Shown here in pieces: positions 44,154-53,490 of a stretch of 64,000 nucleotides of DNA. The notes under the pieces were generated by a model, which was not told the DNA's origin, did no database searches, and saw nothing but the letters and a program-made list of their open reading frames with translations. Within the stretch, counting starts at the first letter, position 1. Each line of letters opens with the position of its first letter. The position numbers were made by a program, and so were the translations under genes. The DNA comes from JAJRTE01 sp964418585 (GTDB lineage: Bacteria > Myxococcota_A > UBA796 > JAJRTE01). The stretch is from assembly GCA_964418585.1 (NCBI GenBank), contig CAYQMG010000017.1, forward strand, positions 1-64,000. Reading direction: 5' to 3'.

Positions 44154-44936
44154 TCATGCAGCACGGTTGGTCCGGCAGGATCGGCAAATCTCCGCGGTGC
44201 ACCGGCCCAGAAAGCAGCTCACCCTGCGCTCCATGAACCGCTCGGAAAACCAGATCTCCTCGATCGACTGCTCCCTCACATTGCCCATCACCGCTCGAGA
44301 GTGGAAATCGTTGTAGCACAGGTGCACGTCTCCATCCGCACTGATCACCAGGTAGTCGGAAGGGAGCCGGCACCGGACCACAGGCACCACCGTGCGCCCC
44401 GGCAACTCCACTGCTCCGGCCCGATCGAACACGCCCAGATCGTCCAACCACCGAGGCTCCACTTTGTGCCAGGCAGCCGGAGGAAGGTCGGGAAGCACCC
44501 GATCGAGCGCCTGGCGCGACTCCGGGGCGTCCAGCGTCACCACGATACGGTCCACGAGGGGCTCGAGGGCCAAGAAACGCTCTCGAGTCATGCGGGTGAA
44601 ATTGGTAAACAGCAGCACAGGGGAACGGGGAAGCCATCGCCGAACCAGCTTCAATCGTTCCTCGAGCGCAGGGTCCAGCAAGGGTTCGTTGTAGAAATGC
44701 GGCGAGAACGTTCCCCGATATCCCAACGACGCCAGTTCCCGCAGAATTCGCTCCCACAGCGCCATCGGCATCACCGCCGAAGGGCGCGTGTGGTGGCGGT
44801 TCGGACACGTGGCACAACGCAGGTTGCAAACCGTTGTCGGCTCCACCTCCACGTGCACGAACAGACGGTGCTCCAGCCGCCGACGCGCCTGGGTCTCTCT
44901 CAACGTTTGGACGAAATATCTGACCGGTCGAACCAA
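44154..44936 (-). CDS. Radical SAM protein with C-terminal Cys cluster (SPASM-like)
   Basis: The 260-residue enzyme has the radical SAM motif TTVCNLRCATCP (C-x3-C-x2-C) at about residue 37, and near the C-terminus extra Cys residues (VHLCYND, VSCFLGRC, CRSCRTN) that can hold auxiliary 4Fe-4S clusters as in SPASM/Twitch proteins. The fold after the first cluster has YNEPLLDP. The substrate, perhaps a peptide, is unknown. The TTG at 44936 follows GGGAGG by nine bases. It is divergent from the diguanylate cyclase. Confidence 0.85.
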   Translation of the reverse strand: MVRPVRYFVQTLRETQARRRLEHRLFVHVEVEPTTVCNLRCATCPNRHHTRPSAVMPMALWERILRELASLGYRGTFSPHFYNEPLLDPALEERLKLVRRWLPRSPVLLFTNFTRMTRERFLALEPLVDRIVVTLDAPESRQALDRVLPDLPPAAWHKVEPRWLDDLGVFDRAGAVELPGRTVVPVVRCRLPSDYLVISADGDVHLCYNDFHSRAVMGNVREQSIEEIWFSERFMERRVSCFLGRCTAEICRSCRTNRAA

Positions 44937-45343
44937 CCCTGCTCTCCTCCCTTTCTCGCCTGCCGGCAGCCCGCCTCGATCGGCAACCGCCTGGACTCCG
45001 TTTCCCCTCTTTTTGCTACCCTCTGACCGCCCGCCATGAATGTCAAGCGGAATATCCAGTACAGATCATGAGTCCAACGTGCCAGGAGCGAGCCACAACA
45101 TCACCAACCCCGTCCAGTCTTCCCCCGAGACCCGGTCGGAACAACTCCCCCGTCCGCTTCCCCCCTCACGCTCACGCCAACTCGAACCGCCCCCTCGAGG
45201 TTGACAGCCTTGCCCCGATCTGGTGTGCTGAAGAGAGCGGTTGGAGCGGTGCGCAGGACTGGAACCCACGTCATGCCCTGTCCCGTCGCCTGCGCCACCG
45301 GCGGCTCCATGGCGGAAACCTGGCTGGAGGACTCGAGGCAACC
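44937..45343. other. 407-bp divergent gap between radical SAM and diguanylate cyclase genes
   Basis: TTGACA boxes occur in both directions: 45046-45041 on the minus strand with a poor -10, and 45201-45206 on the plus strand with TGTGCT 17 bp further on. Open frames through it lack homologous content. One CTCGAG lies just ahead of the plus TTGACA. Confidence 0.45.
45201..45229 (+). promoter_or_regulatory. Possible promoter of the diguanylate cyclase
   Basis: TTGACA (45201-45206), a 17-bp spacer and TGTGCT (45224-45229). The -35 is a consensus match and the -10 is weak (three of six). Confidence 0.35.
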
Positions 45344-46705
45344 ATGCGCCTGACCAAGAAGATTTTCCACGATCTGGCCATCTGGATGGTGGCGTTCGGC
45401 CTGATGACCGGCATAGCGTTTCCGTTCTTCGTCCTGCTGTTCGGCTTACCGTCGCACGCGGTGATGAAGCCCCTGTTCTTCCTTGCCTGCGTGGCCGCCG
45501 GGGTCCTTGTTGCGCTCGTGAACTACGGCCTGACCCGTTGGACCGTGGGTAGCCGCCTGCGTATCCTCTCGGACGGCATGCTGCGGGTGGAGAAAAACAT
45601 CGAGGCAGTCACCTTCAGCCGGGACTTCTCCCACTGCACGACCCAGGACTGCTCTCTCCCCGTCGATTCAGAGGACGAAATCGGTGCCAGTGCGTCGGCT
45701 TTCAACCGACTCGTGGCTGCCCTGGCAAACTCGATGCGAACCCAGGACGCCGTGCGTGCTTTCTCGGAGATGCTCACCTGTGAATTGAGAATGACCAGTC
45801 TGGCGGAAAGCGCTCTTCATCAATTCTTCGAGCACACAGGCGCTGCAGCCGGGATTGTACTTTACGACGCCGGCGGTCAGCTCGAGGTGGCGGTCTCATG
45901 TGGAATCCGCAACCCGGAGCAGGTGGCCTCGAGTGACCATGTCAAGGAGGGATTCAATAGTGGCCAGAAACGGGTCATTCGGATCCCGGACGAAATCAAG
46001 GTGGACGGAGTCGTTGCGGACCTGCGCCCCAAGGAGGTGGTAATCCTTCCCATCGCCTACAAGAGCACTCCGCTCGGCGTCGTGGTCCTCGCCAGCACGA
46101 CCACGTTTTCCCAGGACCACCATGCCCGGCTCGATCTCTTCCTCCACGGCCTCGGACTCGCCTTCAACAACGCCCTGGTCCATGACCGCCTCGAGCGCCT
46201 GGCTGCACTGGATCCCTTGACCGGCGTGTACAACCGCCGGTTCGGTCTCGGTCGGCTGCACGAGGAATATGGGCGGGCCGTCCGTGCTCGCACGCCGCTT
46301 GGGGTGCTCATGTTCGACATCGATCACTTCAAGTCAGTCAACGATACCTATGGGCACCTTGCTGGAGACAAGGTGCTGAAAGTGGTTGCGCAACTGGCGC
46401 GCGCCTCGTTACGAGAGGGGGACGTGCTGCTCCGGTACGGGGGTGAGGAGTTTCTTGCGGTGCTTCCTGCGGCTTCCTCGCTGGACATTCGGCAAGTTGC
46501 GGAGCGTATCCGGGTCGCGGTGGAAGGGCACGAGGTGCAAGATGGGGACACATCGATTCGGGTGACGGTCAGTGCCGGGGGTGCGTCCTACCCCGAGCGC
46601 GCGGTGGACAGCGAGCGGGAACTCATCCAACTTGCCGACGAGGCGCTCTACCGCGCCAAGACCGGGGGAAGAAACCGGGTGGAGATCGCGACCACGACCG
46701 GCTGA
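45344..46705 (+). CDS. Membrane diguanylate cyclase (HAMP-GAF-GGDEF)
   Basis: The 453-residue protein has two membrane helices (about residues 13-35 and 42-66), a HAMP-like linker, a GAF domain (about 145-280) and a GGDEF domain (about 290-450). The active-site loop is GGEEF in RYGGEEFLAVLP, and REGD lies five residues before it, giving an intact product-inhibition I-site. It should make cyclic di-GMP. The ATG at 45344 sits behind GAGG. Confidence 0.93.
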   Translation: MRLTKKIFHDLAIWMVAFGLMTGIAFPFFVLLFGLPSHAVMKPLFFLACVAAGVLVALVNYGLTRWTVGSRLRILSDGMLRVEKNIEAVTFSRDFSHCTTQDCSLPVDSEDEIGASASAFNRLVAALANSMRTQDAVRAFSEMLTCELRMTSLAESALHQFFEHTGAAAGIVLYDAGGQLEVAVSCGIRNPEQVASSDHVKEGFNSGQKRVIRIPDEIKVDGVVADLRPKEVVILPIAYKSTPLGVVVLASTTTFSQDHHARLDLFLHGLGLAFNNALVHDRLERLAALDPLTGVYNRRFGLGRLHEEYGRAVRARTPLGVLMFDIDHFKSVNDTYGHLAGDKVLKVVAQLARASLREGDVLLRYGGEEFLAVLPAASSLDIRQVAERIRVAVEGHEVQDGDTSIRVTVSAGGASYPERAVDSERELIQLADEALYRAKTGGRNRVEIATTTG

Positions 46706-46777
46706 TCCGAACGGGGGTGCGAGGTTTTCGTTCCCGGCGACGAGAATTGGGACGTGCTTCACGGGCACGGCGTCCGG

Positions 46778-46806
46778 TTGACGTGCCCCCCCTCCGGTGA
46801 TAAGGT
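46778..46806 (+). promoter_or_regulatory. Promoter of the second FHA gene, overlapping an inverted repeat
   Basis: TTGACG (46778-46783), a 17-bp spacer and TAAGGT (46801-46806). An inverted repeat GGGCACG/CGTGCCC (46763-46769 and 46782-46788) overlaps the -35 and could be an operator. Confidence 0.45.
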
Positions 46807-46869
46807 ACCCGGGGCGTGGACAGCGGGCCATTGCAGCAGGGACCGAGTTCGGGAGTCGGACCGGGTAGC

Positions 46870-47961
46870 ATGAGCACGATCGAGACGATTCGCAGACAGC
46901 TCGAGCATGCGGAGCGTGCATGGACGGACCGCCGCCTGCGTGAGGCGGTGGAAGGACTGCAAGCGGCGCAGGACCAGATCCTGGCGCTGGCGGGGGCGTG
47001 GATCGCGGACCGGCGTGCGGAGGTCCAGGCCCAGGTGGACCGACTGGCCGAGGTGGGTCTGGTCGTGAGCGACCTGGACGCCCTGCTTGCGGCTGCCGCC
47101 GACGCGCGGGAAGTGGTGGAAGCGGCGCGCCTGTTGGAACAGGTTGAGGAGCGAGTCCAGGAGATGTTCGATGTGTCGGGCAAGCTCTTGCTCCGGACCA
47201 ACATCTTCGAGCGCGGCAAGAAGACCTTCCTGGCCTTCCAGCCCCACGAGACGCTCGGAGACATTGGGCGGCGGCTGAAAAAGCGTTATCGCGACCAGAT
47301 CGTGGCCCACTTCGAGGAACGGGGTATCCACGTGGCCGTTCCCGAGGCCCTGGACATCGTATTTTTCGGTTCCCTGGTATGGGAACGCCCCGACGAAGCG
47401 GTCCTGTCCGAGCACAGCCTGGCCTGCGAGGTCGCCCAGGCCGAGCCAGAGGGCCTGATCTGGTTCCCCGTCCTCCCCGGTGATACTCCTTCCCTCCTGG
47501 GGCTCGAGGACGACGAGGACGAGGCGTCGGCGATGAGTATCCTCGAAAACTTCACCGTGGACGCCTGTATCGACCGTATCGAGGACGACGTGCGCCGGGT
47601 CGCGGAACAGGTCGTCGACCCGGGCGGAACAGCCTCGAGTGTGGAGGAGGACCCACCTGGCCGTCCCGGATGTGCCGTGCTGGTGCGAGCACATGGAACC
47701 GGCGAGGAGGAGCACATCCCACTGGTGAGCAAGGTGGTTTCCCTGGGCCGGGGACGCGACACGGACATCCAGATCGTCAACGACGCCCGGGTATCCCGCC
47801 ACCACTGCCGTATCGTGCGCGAGGGGCCGCGATACTACATCGAGGACAACGGAAGCAGCAACGGCACCACGGTGGACGGACACAAGGTCCAACGGGTGGA
47901 ACTCAAGGGGGGCGAGGTCATCGGTATCGGAGACACGACCTTCATCTTCCAGTTCGAGTGA
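46870..47961 (+). CDS. Coiled-coil FHA-domain protein (second copy)
   Basis: The 363-residue protein has a helical N-terminal region (residues 1-120), a middle domain of unknown type (about 120-250, with a nucleotide-independent alpha/beta look) and a C-terminal FHA domain (about 290-363) with GRGRDTDIQI, SRHHCRI and SSNGTTVDG. The FHA is very like that of the protein at 28015-29211, so they are paralogous readers of phosphothreonine. It is followed convergently by the pseudokinase. The ATG at 46870 is taken over one 18 codons upstream. Confidence 0.85.
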   Translation: MSTIETIRRQLEHAERAWTDRRLREAVEGLQAAQDQILALAGAWIADRRAEVQAQVDRLAEVGLVVSDLDALLAAAADAREVVEAARLLEQVEERVQEMFDVSGKLLLRTNIFERGKKTFLAFQPHETLGDIGRRLKKRYRDQIVAHFEERGIHVAVPEALDIVFFGSLVWERPDEAVLSEHSLACEVAQAEPEGLIWFPVLPGDTPSLLGLEDDEDEASAMSILENFTVDACIDRIEDDVRRVAEQVVDPGGTASSVEEDPPGRPGCAVLVRAHGTGEEEHIPLVSKVVSLGRGRDTDIQIVNDARVSRHHCRIVREGPRYYIEDNGSSNGTTVDGHKVQRVELKGGEVIGIGDTTFIFQFE

Positions 47962-47988
47962 TCTGCCCGAATTCCCCGGGGAGCCGGC

Positions 47989-49758
47989 TCACCGACCATC
48001 CTCCTCCGGAAGCAGGGGGCGCGCCCGCACCACATCGGTGACCTCGTCTCCCGAACTCTCTCGAGGGCCTCGAGGCCGCGGGGTGTACGCTCCCCCGTTC
48101 CACTCGCTTCCTGCAGGAGGCTCGGTACGGGCTCGGTCCGTCTCCAGGTGCGCTGCGGCCCCTCCCCCTGATTCCCCGACCCGGTCCCCTCCGGCCATGA
48201 CCTCGACCGCAGGCACGTCGTGCGCTGGAGGCCGCACCCGCAAATCGTCAATGGTCGGTGTCGCGCCAACCCCCTGGGAGTCCTCCGCGCCCCCCGAGGG
48301 TCGCACCGATCCCGGGGCCTCGAGTTCACCGTGGCCCGGCTTGCCCGGGAGCGCAGTGTCGGGAGCCATCGCCCTGGACAACTCCTGACCGGCGGGCTGT
48401 GCCTCCGACCAATTCGACGGCGGGCTCGCACGCTCCTTCATCGAGAACAGGTAGCCACCCGAAACGATCAAGGCAATGAACACGGCCGCCGCCACCCCCA
48501 CGTAGGACCCCATCCCACCGGACGCCGTCGTGGACGGCGCCGAAGAGGTTCCCGGACGAAGCGGCACCACCGGCGCCAACCCTGGGGCCGCCTGCGGACC
48601 TGTGTCCATGCCGGTCGGCCCCGCCCTGGGGCCGGCAAACTCGAGGTCTTCACCACGAGGTGGCTTGCCCGCCCCGAGATCTGGTGACTCTTCCGCGCGG
48701 GCTTCCCGGGCAGCCGGTGGCCCGATGGCGCCCGGAATCACAGGCCATCCTCCCGACTGCTCCGAAGACGAAGGCGCCCCATGACGACGAGGAGGGGGAC
48801 CCGATTCGATCTCGCCCTCCTCCGGAGCCGAGTTCTCGAGCATGCGCAAGGGCGGAACACCCACCGGGCGCCTCGGTCCGGTCCGATCGGGCCCGGGCAC
48901 GGTGACGACGCGGGTTCGCGTCGTATTCTGCCGGCCTGTCTGCCCGGAAAACTCCGCATTCAAGGCATGCTGGAGGGCGTTCACAAATGCGAAGCAGTCA
49001 GAAGGACGACGCTGCGGGTCCGGGTCCAGACAGGCGTGAAGGAGGTGCTGAACCGATTCGGGCACGCTTCGCCCCGCGAACACCAGCCGCCCTCGTCCGG
49101 AACGTCTGGAGGCTCGATCGGGCAACGGGTCCGGGTCCACGCCTGTGAGCAATCGATAGAGGAGAGCCGCGAGGTAGTAGAGGTCGGTCCTGGGGTCTCC
49201 CGGGCTCCCGGCCTGTTGTTCCGGAGCCTGTTCCCAACGCCTCACCGGCATCTCGGCCCGTTCCAGGGGCGGACATCGGAAATGGACGGTCCCGAAATCG
49301 GCGATCCGGTACCCCCCAGCGTGAAAGAGGATGTTGGAAGGCTTCAAATTTCCGTGAAACACGCCGCGCTCGTGCACTCGAGCCAGGGTCTGGGCCAGAC
49401 CCATTGCGACTTTCACGGCCGCCACGGGACTGGAGAGCCGGGATCTGAGCAGGGTGGATGCCAGACTCGGCCCGTCGCAGAGGTCCATGGAGATGTACGG
49501 AAACCCGTCGGTATCCCCCACCTCGTGAACCCGCACCACGCCAGGGTCATCCAGGCGCGACACCACGTTGATGTCTCGACGGCAGCGGGCCAACCGCTCC
49601 GGAGCGCTGTGGTCCAGGCGGTTCAGATCGATGATCCTGAGCGCCACCAACCTCGAGGCCATCAGGTCCTGCGCGCGAAACAGGACGGACTCGGGGCCTT
49701 CGTGCATCGGGTCGAGCAAGACGAAGTGACCGAATCGCTGGTGGGACAATAACTTCAT
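47989..49758 (-). CDS. Ser/Thr pseudokinase with transmembrane helix
   Basis: The 589-residue protein has a kinase-like fold (residues 1-270), a Pro/Gly/Arg-rich linker, one membrane helix (about residues 425-445) and a disordered outer region. Several catalytic residues are altered: the Gly-rich loop is lost, the VAIK Lys is Arg (VALRIID) and HRD-x-K-x-x-N reads HGNLKPSN, so the proton-accepting Asp is Asn. DFG is kept. It is probably a scaffold or regulator. It lies convergent to the FHA gene and divergent from a phosphoesterase. Confidence 0.85.
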   Translation of the reverse strand: MKLLSHQRFGHFVLLDPMHEGPESVLFRAQDLMASRLVALRIIDLNRLDHSAPERLARCRRDINVVSRLDDPGVVRVHEVGDTDGFPYISMDLCDGPSLASTLLRSRLSSPVAAVKVAMGLAQTLARVHERGVFHGNLKPSNILFHAGGYRIADFGTVHFRCPPLERAEMPVRRWEQAPEQQAGSPGDPRTDLYYLAALLYRLLTGVDPDPLPDRASRRSGRGRLVFAGRSVPESVQHLLHACLDPDPQRRPSDCFAFVNALQHALNAEFSGQTGRQNTTRTRVVTVPGPDRTGPRRPVGVPPLRMLENSAPEEGEIESGPPPRRHGAPSSSEQSGGWPVIPGAIGPPAAREARAEESPDLGAGKPPRGEDLEFAGPRAGPTGMDTGPQAAPGLAPVVPLRPGTSSAPSTTASGGMGSYVGVAAAVFIALIVSGGYLFSMKERASPPSNWSEAQPAGQELSRAMAPDTALPGKPGHGELEAPGSVRPSGGAEDSQGVGATPTIDDLRVRPPAHDVPAVEVMAGGDRVGESGGGAAAHLETDRARTEPPAGSEWNGGAYTPRPRGPRESSGDEVTDVVRARPLLPEEDGR

Positions 49759-49840
49759 GGATCAGGCCGCCCCAATGTTGAGAAAACCGGCCCCGGGACT
49801 GGACGAACAGGCAATGGGCCGTTACAGTCCTCGAATGGGC

Positions 49841-49870
49841 TTGACCCAGACGCTGGTCGCTGGCTACCTT
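49841..49870 (+). promoter_or_regulatory. Promoter of the phosphoesterase gene
   Basis: TTGACC (49841-49846), an 18-bp spacer and TACCTT (49865-49870) lie about 56 bases before the ATG at 49926. Confidence 0.5.
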
Positions 49871-49925
49871 TCAGTGTAAATGGGCCAGGCGACGGTGACA
49901 ACCCCAATTGCCAGAAAATGCACTC

Positions 49926-50672
49926 ATGATCATCTTTGCCTTGTCGGACCCCCACCTTGCGCACGCGGTGGACAAGCCGATGGACATCTTCAGTTCAAAG
50001 TGGGCGGACCACCCGGACCGGCTCTTCGATGCCTGGCGGCGCGTGGTGACCCCGGATGACCTCGTGCTCCTCCCGGGAGACATCTCCTGGGGCACCAAGA
50101 TGCACGAGGCACGCCCCGACCTCGAGGCCTTGGACGCACTCCCGGGATTCAAGCTCGTGACCAAGGGCAACCACGATTACTGGTGGCCGAGCGGAAAACG
50201 CGATTTCGTGCTCCCCGGGCTGGGGAGCATGCGATTCGTTCACGGCCGTGCCTTCCGGTTCGGTCCCGTGTCCATCGCAGCCACTCGAGGGTGGAAGCTG
50301 CCGGGAGACCCCTGGTTCGAGCCGTCGGACCAGAAGATCCACGACAAGGAGGTCCGATTCCTCGGCCAGGCACTCGCGGCACTGGGAGACGCTTCGGTCC
50401 GTCTGTGCATGCTCCACTACCCACCGTTCAACGACCCCAAAGAGTCGAGCGCCTTCGTCCAGTTGCTGGAGGCTCACGGGATCCAGGACGTGGTCTACGG
50501 ACACCTCCACGGGCCAGGAGCACTCCGCACAGCCGTGACCGGCCTCCACGAGGGGATCCGCTACCACTTCATCGCCTGCGATTCGGTCGATTTCACCCCG
50601 GTCCCCATCGTCCAGGTCGAGGGGACCTGGGACTTGCAGCAGGCTGCGGTGGCGTTCGTCGTGACCGATTGA
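49926..50672 (+). CDS. Metallophosphoesterase (COG1768-like)
   Basis: The 248-residue protein keeps all the metal ligands of the fold: DPHL (D-x-H), LPGDISW, GNHDYWW, MLHYPPF and YGHLHG. The KPMDIF and PGDISWG wording is that of the COG1768 predicted phosphohydrolase group. The substrate is unknown. ATG at 49926 was taken rather than the TTG at 49908. Confidence 0.9.
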   Translation: MIIFALSDPHLAHAVDKPMDIFSSKWADHPDRLFDAWRRVVTPDDLVLLPGDISWGTKMHEARPDLEALDALPGFKLVTKGNHDYWWPSGKRDFVLPGLGSMRFVHGRAFRFGPVSIAATRGWKLPGDPWFEPSDQKIHDKEVRFLGQALAALGDASVRLCMLHYPPFNDPKESSAFVQLLEAHGIQDVVYGHLHGPGALRTAVTGLHEGIRYHFIACDSVDFTPVPIVQVEGTWDLQQAAVAFVVTD

Positions 50673-50708
50673 CCCACGCCGCCCCCTTCCCCGGCACCGC
50701 CGCCCCGG

Positions 50709-50737
50709 TTGAATGCCGGCGCCGGGAGCGCTATGTT
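50709..50737 (+). promoter_or_regulatory. Promoter of the FabL-like gene
   Basis: TTGAAT (50709-50714), a 17-bp spacer and TATGTT (50732-50737) lie about 107 bases before the ATG. Confidence 0.5.
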
Positions 50738-50844
50738 ATCCTCCAATGGTCTCGACAACGCCAACGTGCACCGGTCGCCCTCGAGCCACTGTCGAGATCC
50801 CCCGGGGGCGAATCACACGCCGGGCCGCGAGCACAGGAGGTTTC

Positions 50845-51597
50845 ATGACGCTGGAAGGCAAGATCGGGCTGGTCACCGGAAGCACCAAGAACATAGGGAA
50901 GGCCATTGCGCTCAGGCTCGCCCAGGATGGGGCGGACATGTTCATCCATCACGCCCCGTTCGAGAAGCCGCCGGAGGATGTGGCAGAGGAGGTCCGGGCA
51001 ATGGGCCGTCGCGCCTGGATCATTCGCGGCAACATCGGTTCTCCGGAACAGATCGCGGGGATGTTCGAGCAGGTGGCCACAGAAGCGGGCCGCCTGGACA
51101 TCCTGGTCAACAGCGCGGCCATGGGCGACGCCAAGTCGGCCCTGGAAATCACTCACCGCCAGTGGGACCGCACCCTCAACGTGAGCGCCCGGTCGGTCCT
51201 CCTGTGCTCACAACATGCGGCCAAGCTCATGACCTCCGGGTGGGGACGTATCGTCAACATCTCCTCCCTGGGCTCACGCCGTTACCTGCCCGACTACGTG
51301 GCCATCGGCGCATCCAAGGCCGTCGTGGAAAACCTCACCCGCTCCCTCGCCGTGGAACTGGCGCCACGAGGCATTCTCGTCAACTGCGTCTGCGGGGGCA
51401 TCATCAAAACCAGCGCACTCGACCACCTCGGGCCGACCATGGCACGCCAGAAGGAGGAATACATCGCCCGCTGCCCCCTCCACCGACTCGGCGAACCCGA
51501 AGACCTGGCCCGCGTCGTCTCCTTCCTTTGCTCCGACGATGCGCGCTGGATCATGGGTCAGACCATCGTCGCCGACGGCGGCTACTCCCTCTGGTAA
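50845..51597 (+). CDS. fabL: SDR enoyl-ACP reductase, FabL-like
   Basis: The 250-residue SDR has the NAD(P) motif GLVTGSTKNIGKAIA, NSAAMG, and the catalytic YVAIGASK, where Tyr and Lys are six residues apart. That Y-x6-K spacing marks enoyl-ACP reductases (FabI/FabL) rather than FabG. SSLGSRRYLPDYVAIG and GGIIKTSAL follow FabL best. It would reduce trans-2-enoyl-ACP in fatty acid synthesis. AGGAGG precedes the ATG. No other fab genes are nearby. Confidence 0.85.
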   Translation: MTLEGKIGLVTGSTKNIGKAIALRLAQDGADMFIHHAPFEKPPEDVAEEVRAMGRRAWIIRGNIGSPEQIAGMFEQVATEAGRLDILVNSAAMGDAKSALEITHRQWDRTLNVSARSVLLCSQHAAKLMTSGWGRIVNISSLGSRRYLPDYVAIGASKAVVENLTRSLAVELAPRGILVNCVCGGIIKTSALDHLGPTMARQKEEYIARCPLHRLGEPEDLARVVSFLCSDDARWIMGQTIVADGGYSLW

Positions 51598-51702
51598 TCC
51601 TCGAGCACTCCCGGGGCAGCCCCTCGCACACAGTCTCAGGCGGCCGGGACTCCACCGGGGCAGTGTTCGGCCCGACAGCACTCGAGACGCACAGTCCAAC
51701 CA

Positions 51703-53124
51703 TCATCCCATCGGAGCCAACCCGCTCTCGACACGCACGGCATTCGCAAAGGCCTGGACCGCCTCCTCCATGTCGCGCCGTCGACCTTCTCCCCGCTGCT
51801 CGTTGTAACTGAAGGAGAGTCGTAGCTGGTCGAACCCAGCGGACGGGTCACGCTCGCGGGCGTCGTCTGGGTAGAATCCGAACATGGGGATGGTCACGAC
51901 GCCGTACCGGGCGATGAGCTTCTCCACGAAGGCGGCGTCGGTCCGGACCTTCCCGCCCTTGAATGTGAAAACGGTGAAGAACCCGGCCCCGGGCCTGGTC
52001 CAGGCGAACAGTTCCGGGTAGTCGCCGAGCATGGCCTGGAGACCCTCCAACAGGATGCGCCGATTCTCCCCGTAGACCGCGTTCTTGGTTGCCGCCACCG
52101 GCCAAAGGCTGTCTCGAGGGCGCATTTCCTCGTCCATCAGGTAGGCCTCGAACCCGACCAGCGCCTCCGGGTTGTGGAACAGCAGATCCCCGGCAGACTC
52201 GATCACGAGCAGATCCTTGAACGAAACCCGCTTCCCCCCGGCCACCACCGCGTCGGCCTCGGTATACAGAAACCCGACTCGAGGCCCGGGGAGCCCGATC
52301 TTGGACGCGGTGAACAGGTGGATGGTATGGTGCGGGTCCAGAGCAATGAACGGACTCGGGCGGGACGCTTCATCCTCGTAGCTGATGTAGGTGTACGGCG
52401 CGTCCTCGGCAATGAGCAACCCTTCCTCCCGCACGATCTCCAGAATCTCCAGTCGCCTTGCCTGGCTGAACGATATCCCTCCCGGGTTGTGTCCGTCAGG
52501 CACGGTGTAGTAGAGCGGGACGAAGTTTCCGTCGTCTCTGGCCTTCTCTATCTGGGCGCGAAACGCTTCCGGGATCGGTCCCTCTTCATCCATCGGGACG
52601 CTGTAGAATCGCGCTTTCTGGTACAACGATGCGCGGGAGACGAAGCCCGTGTAAGTGGGGGCATCCACGATGTACGCCAGGGGACCACCATACCGCTCGA
52701 ACAGGGAACAGGTGATGGCGATTCCCCCCGTGGCCCCCATGGTGGGGATGAGGCGGTCCGGGTCCATCTCGAACCCGAAATCGTGGCCATAGACTCGAGC
52801 AAAGGCTTCGCGCGTGGACCTGGGGCCCAGGGTGTCGCCGTAGTTGTAGAGTTCCATCAAGAGGTTTTGTCGAGCGCCACCTGGGTCGGACGGATCCCGC
52901 TGCCGGGCCAGATGGTCGAAATAGGCCTCTTTCTGAGCAATGTACCGGTCCGGACTGGAAACTTCCGGATGGGGATAACCGGCGCCCAGATGATGGAGCT
53001 TCAGGCCGCGCTCCTCGGCCATGGCCCGCAGTCTGGGGAAATCCGCCGCCATCTTGCGGGTCACGGACATGGGCCGGGTCTGGAGTATCTCTGCCTGAAT
53101 GGGGCGATGTCCTGTATCGTTCAC
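51703..53124 (-). CDS. PLP-dependent aminotransferase, class I/II
   Basis: The 473-residue fold type I enzyme has the PLP lysine in TASKIGLPGPRVGF, NPGG with GHNPGGISFSQARR, DAPYTYISY and the final RLSFSYNE carrying the carboxylate-binding Arg. It resembles 2-aminoadipate/aromatic transaminases without the MocR DNA-binding part. The GTG at 53124 follows GGAGG by six bases. The substrate cannot be read. Confidence 0.88.
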   Translation of the reverse strand: MNDTGHRPIQAEILQTRPMSVTRKMAADFPRLRAMAEERGLKLHHLGAGYPHPEVSSPDRYIAQKEAYFDHLARQRDPSDPGGARQNLLMELYNYGDTLGPRSTREAFARVYGHDFGFEMDPDRLIPTMGATGGIAITCSLFERYGGPLAYIVDAPTYTGFVSRASLYQKARFYSVPMDEEGPIPEAFRAQIEKARDDGNFVPLYYTVPDGHNPGGISFSQARRLEILEIVREEGLLIAEDAPYTYISYEDEASRPSPFIALDPHHTIHLFTASKIGLPGPRVGFLYTEADAVVAGGKRVSFKDLLVIESAGDLLFHNPEALVGFEAYLMDEEMRPRDSLWPVAATKNAVYGENRRILLEGLQAMLGDYPELFAWTRPGAGFFTVFTFKGGKVRTDAAFVEKLIARYGVVTIPMFGFYPDDARERDPSAGFDQLRLSFSYNEQRGEGRRRDMEEAVQAFANAVRVESGLAPMG

Positions 53125-53490
53125 GAGCGCCCTCCTCATGGATGGTGAAGAATGATCAGACTGGGTCAATGGTCGGCCTGCTCGAAGGCCACGGAGCCAG
53201 CGGTCGAGGCGTGGCACCGGGTCGTCGTTTCATTGTAACACGCGCGTAGCGCCCGCTCAATCCGCCACGGCCGTGTCGAAACCGCCTGGGGAGCGTTCGC
53301 TGGCACCAGATTCCCGTGGCCGGGTCACAGACGCCCCCCTCCACGATGTCAGCCTGGGTGTGGCGACCTGGCCGTTCCGTTCCCGGTTTCCCCGGCTCCC
53401 ACCCTTTCGAGCCGGGGGAACAGGTCTTGTCCAACCGGCCCCCGACCGCCCGAAGGACGCGCCCCGACCCCTTGGGTGGACACCGTTTGC
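53125..53490. other. 366-bp gap between the RdgC-like gene and the aminotransferase gene
   Basis: It contains the aminotransferase promoter (53232-53260). The rest is G-rich on the minus strand with no recognised gene or terminator. Confidence 0.45.
53232..53260 (-). promoter_or_regulatory. Promoter of the aminotransferase gene
   Basis: TTGAGC (53260-53255), a 17-bp spacer and TACAAT (53237-53232) lie about 108 bases before the GTG. Confidence 0.6.
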
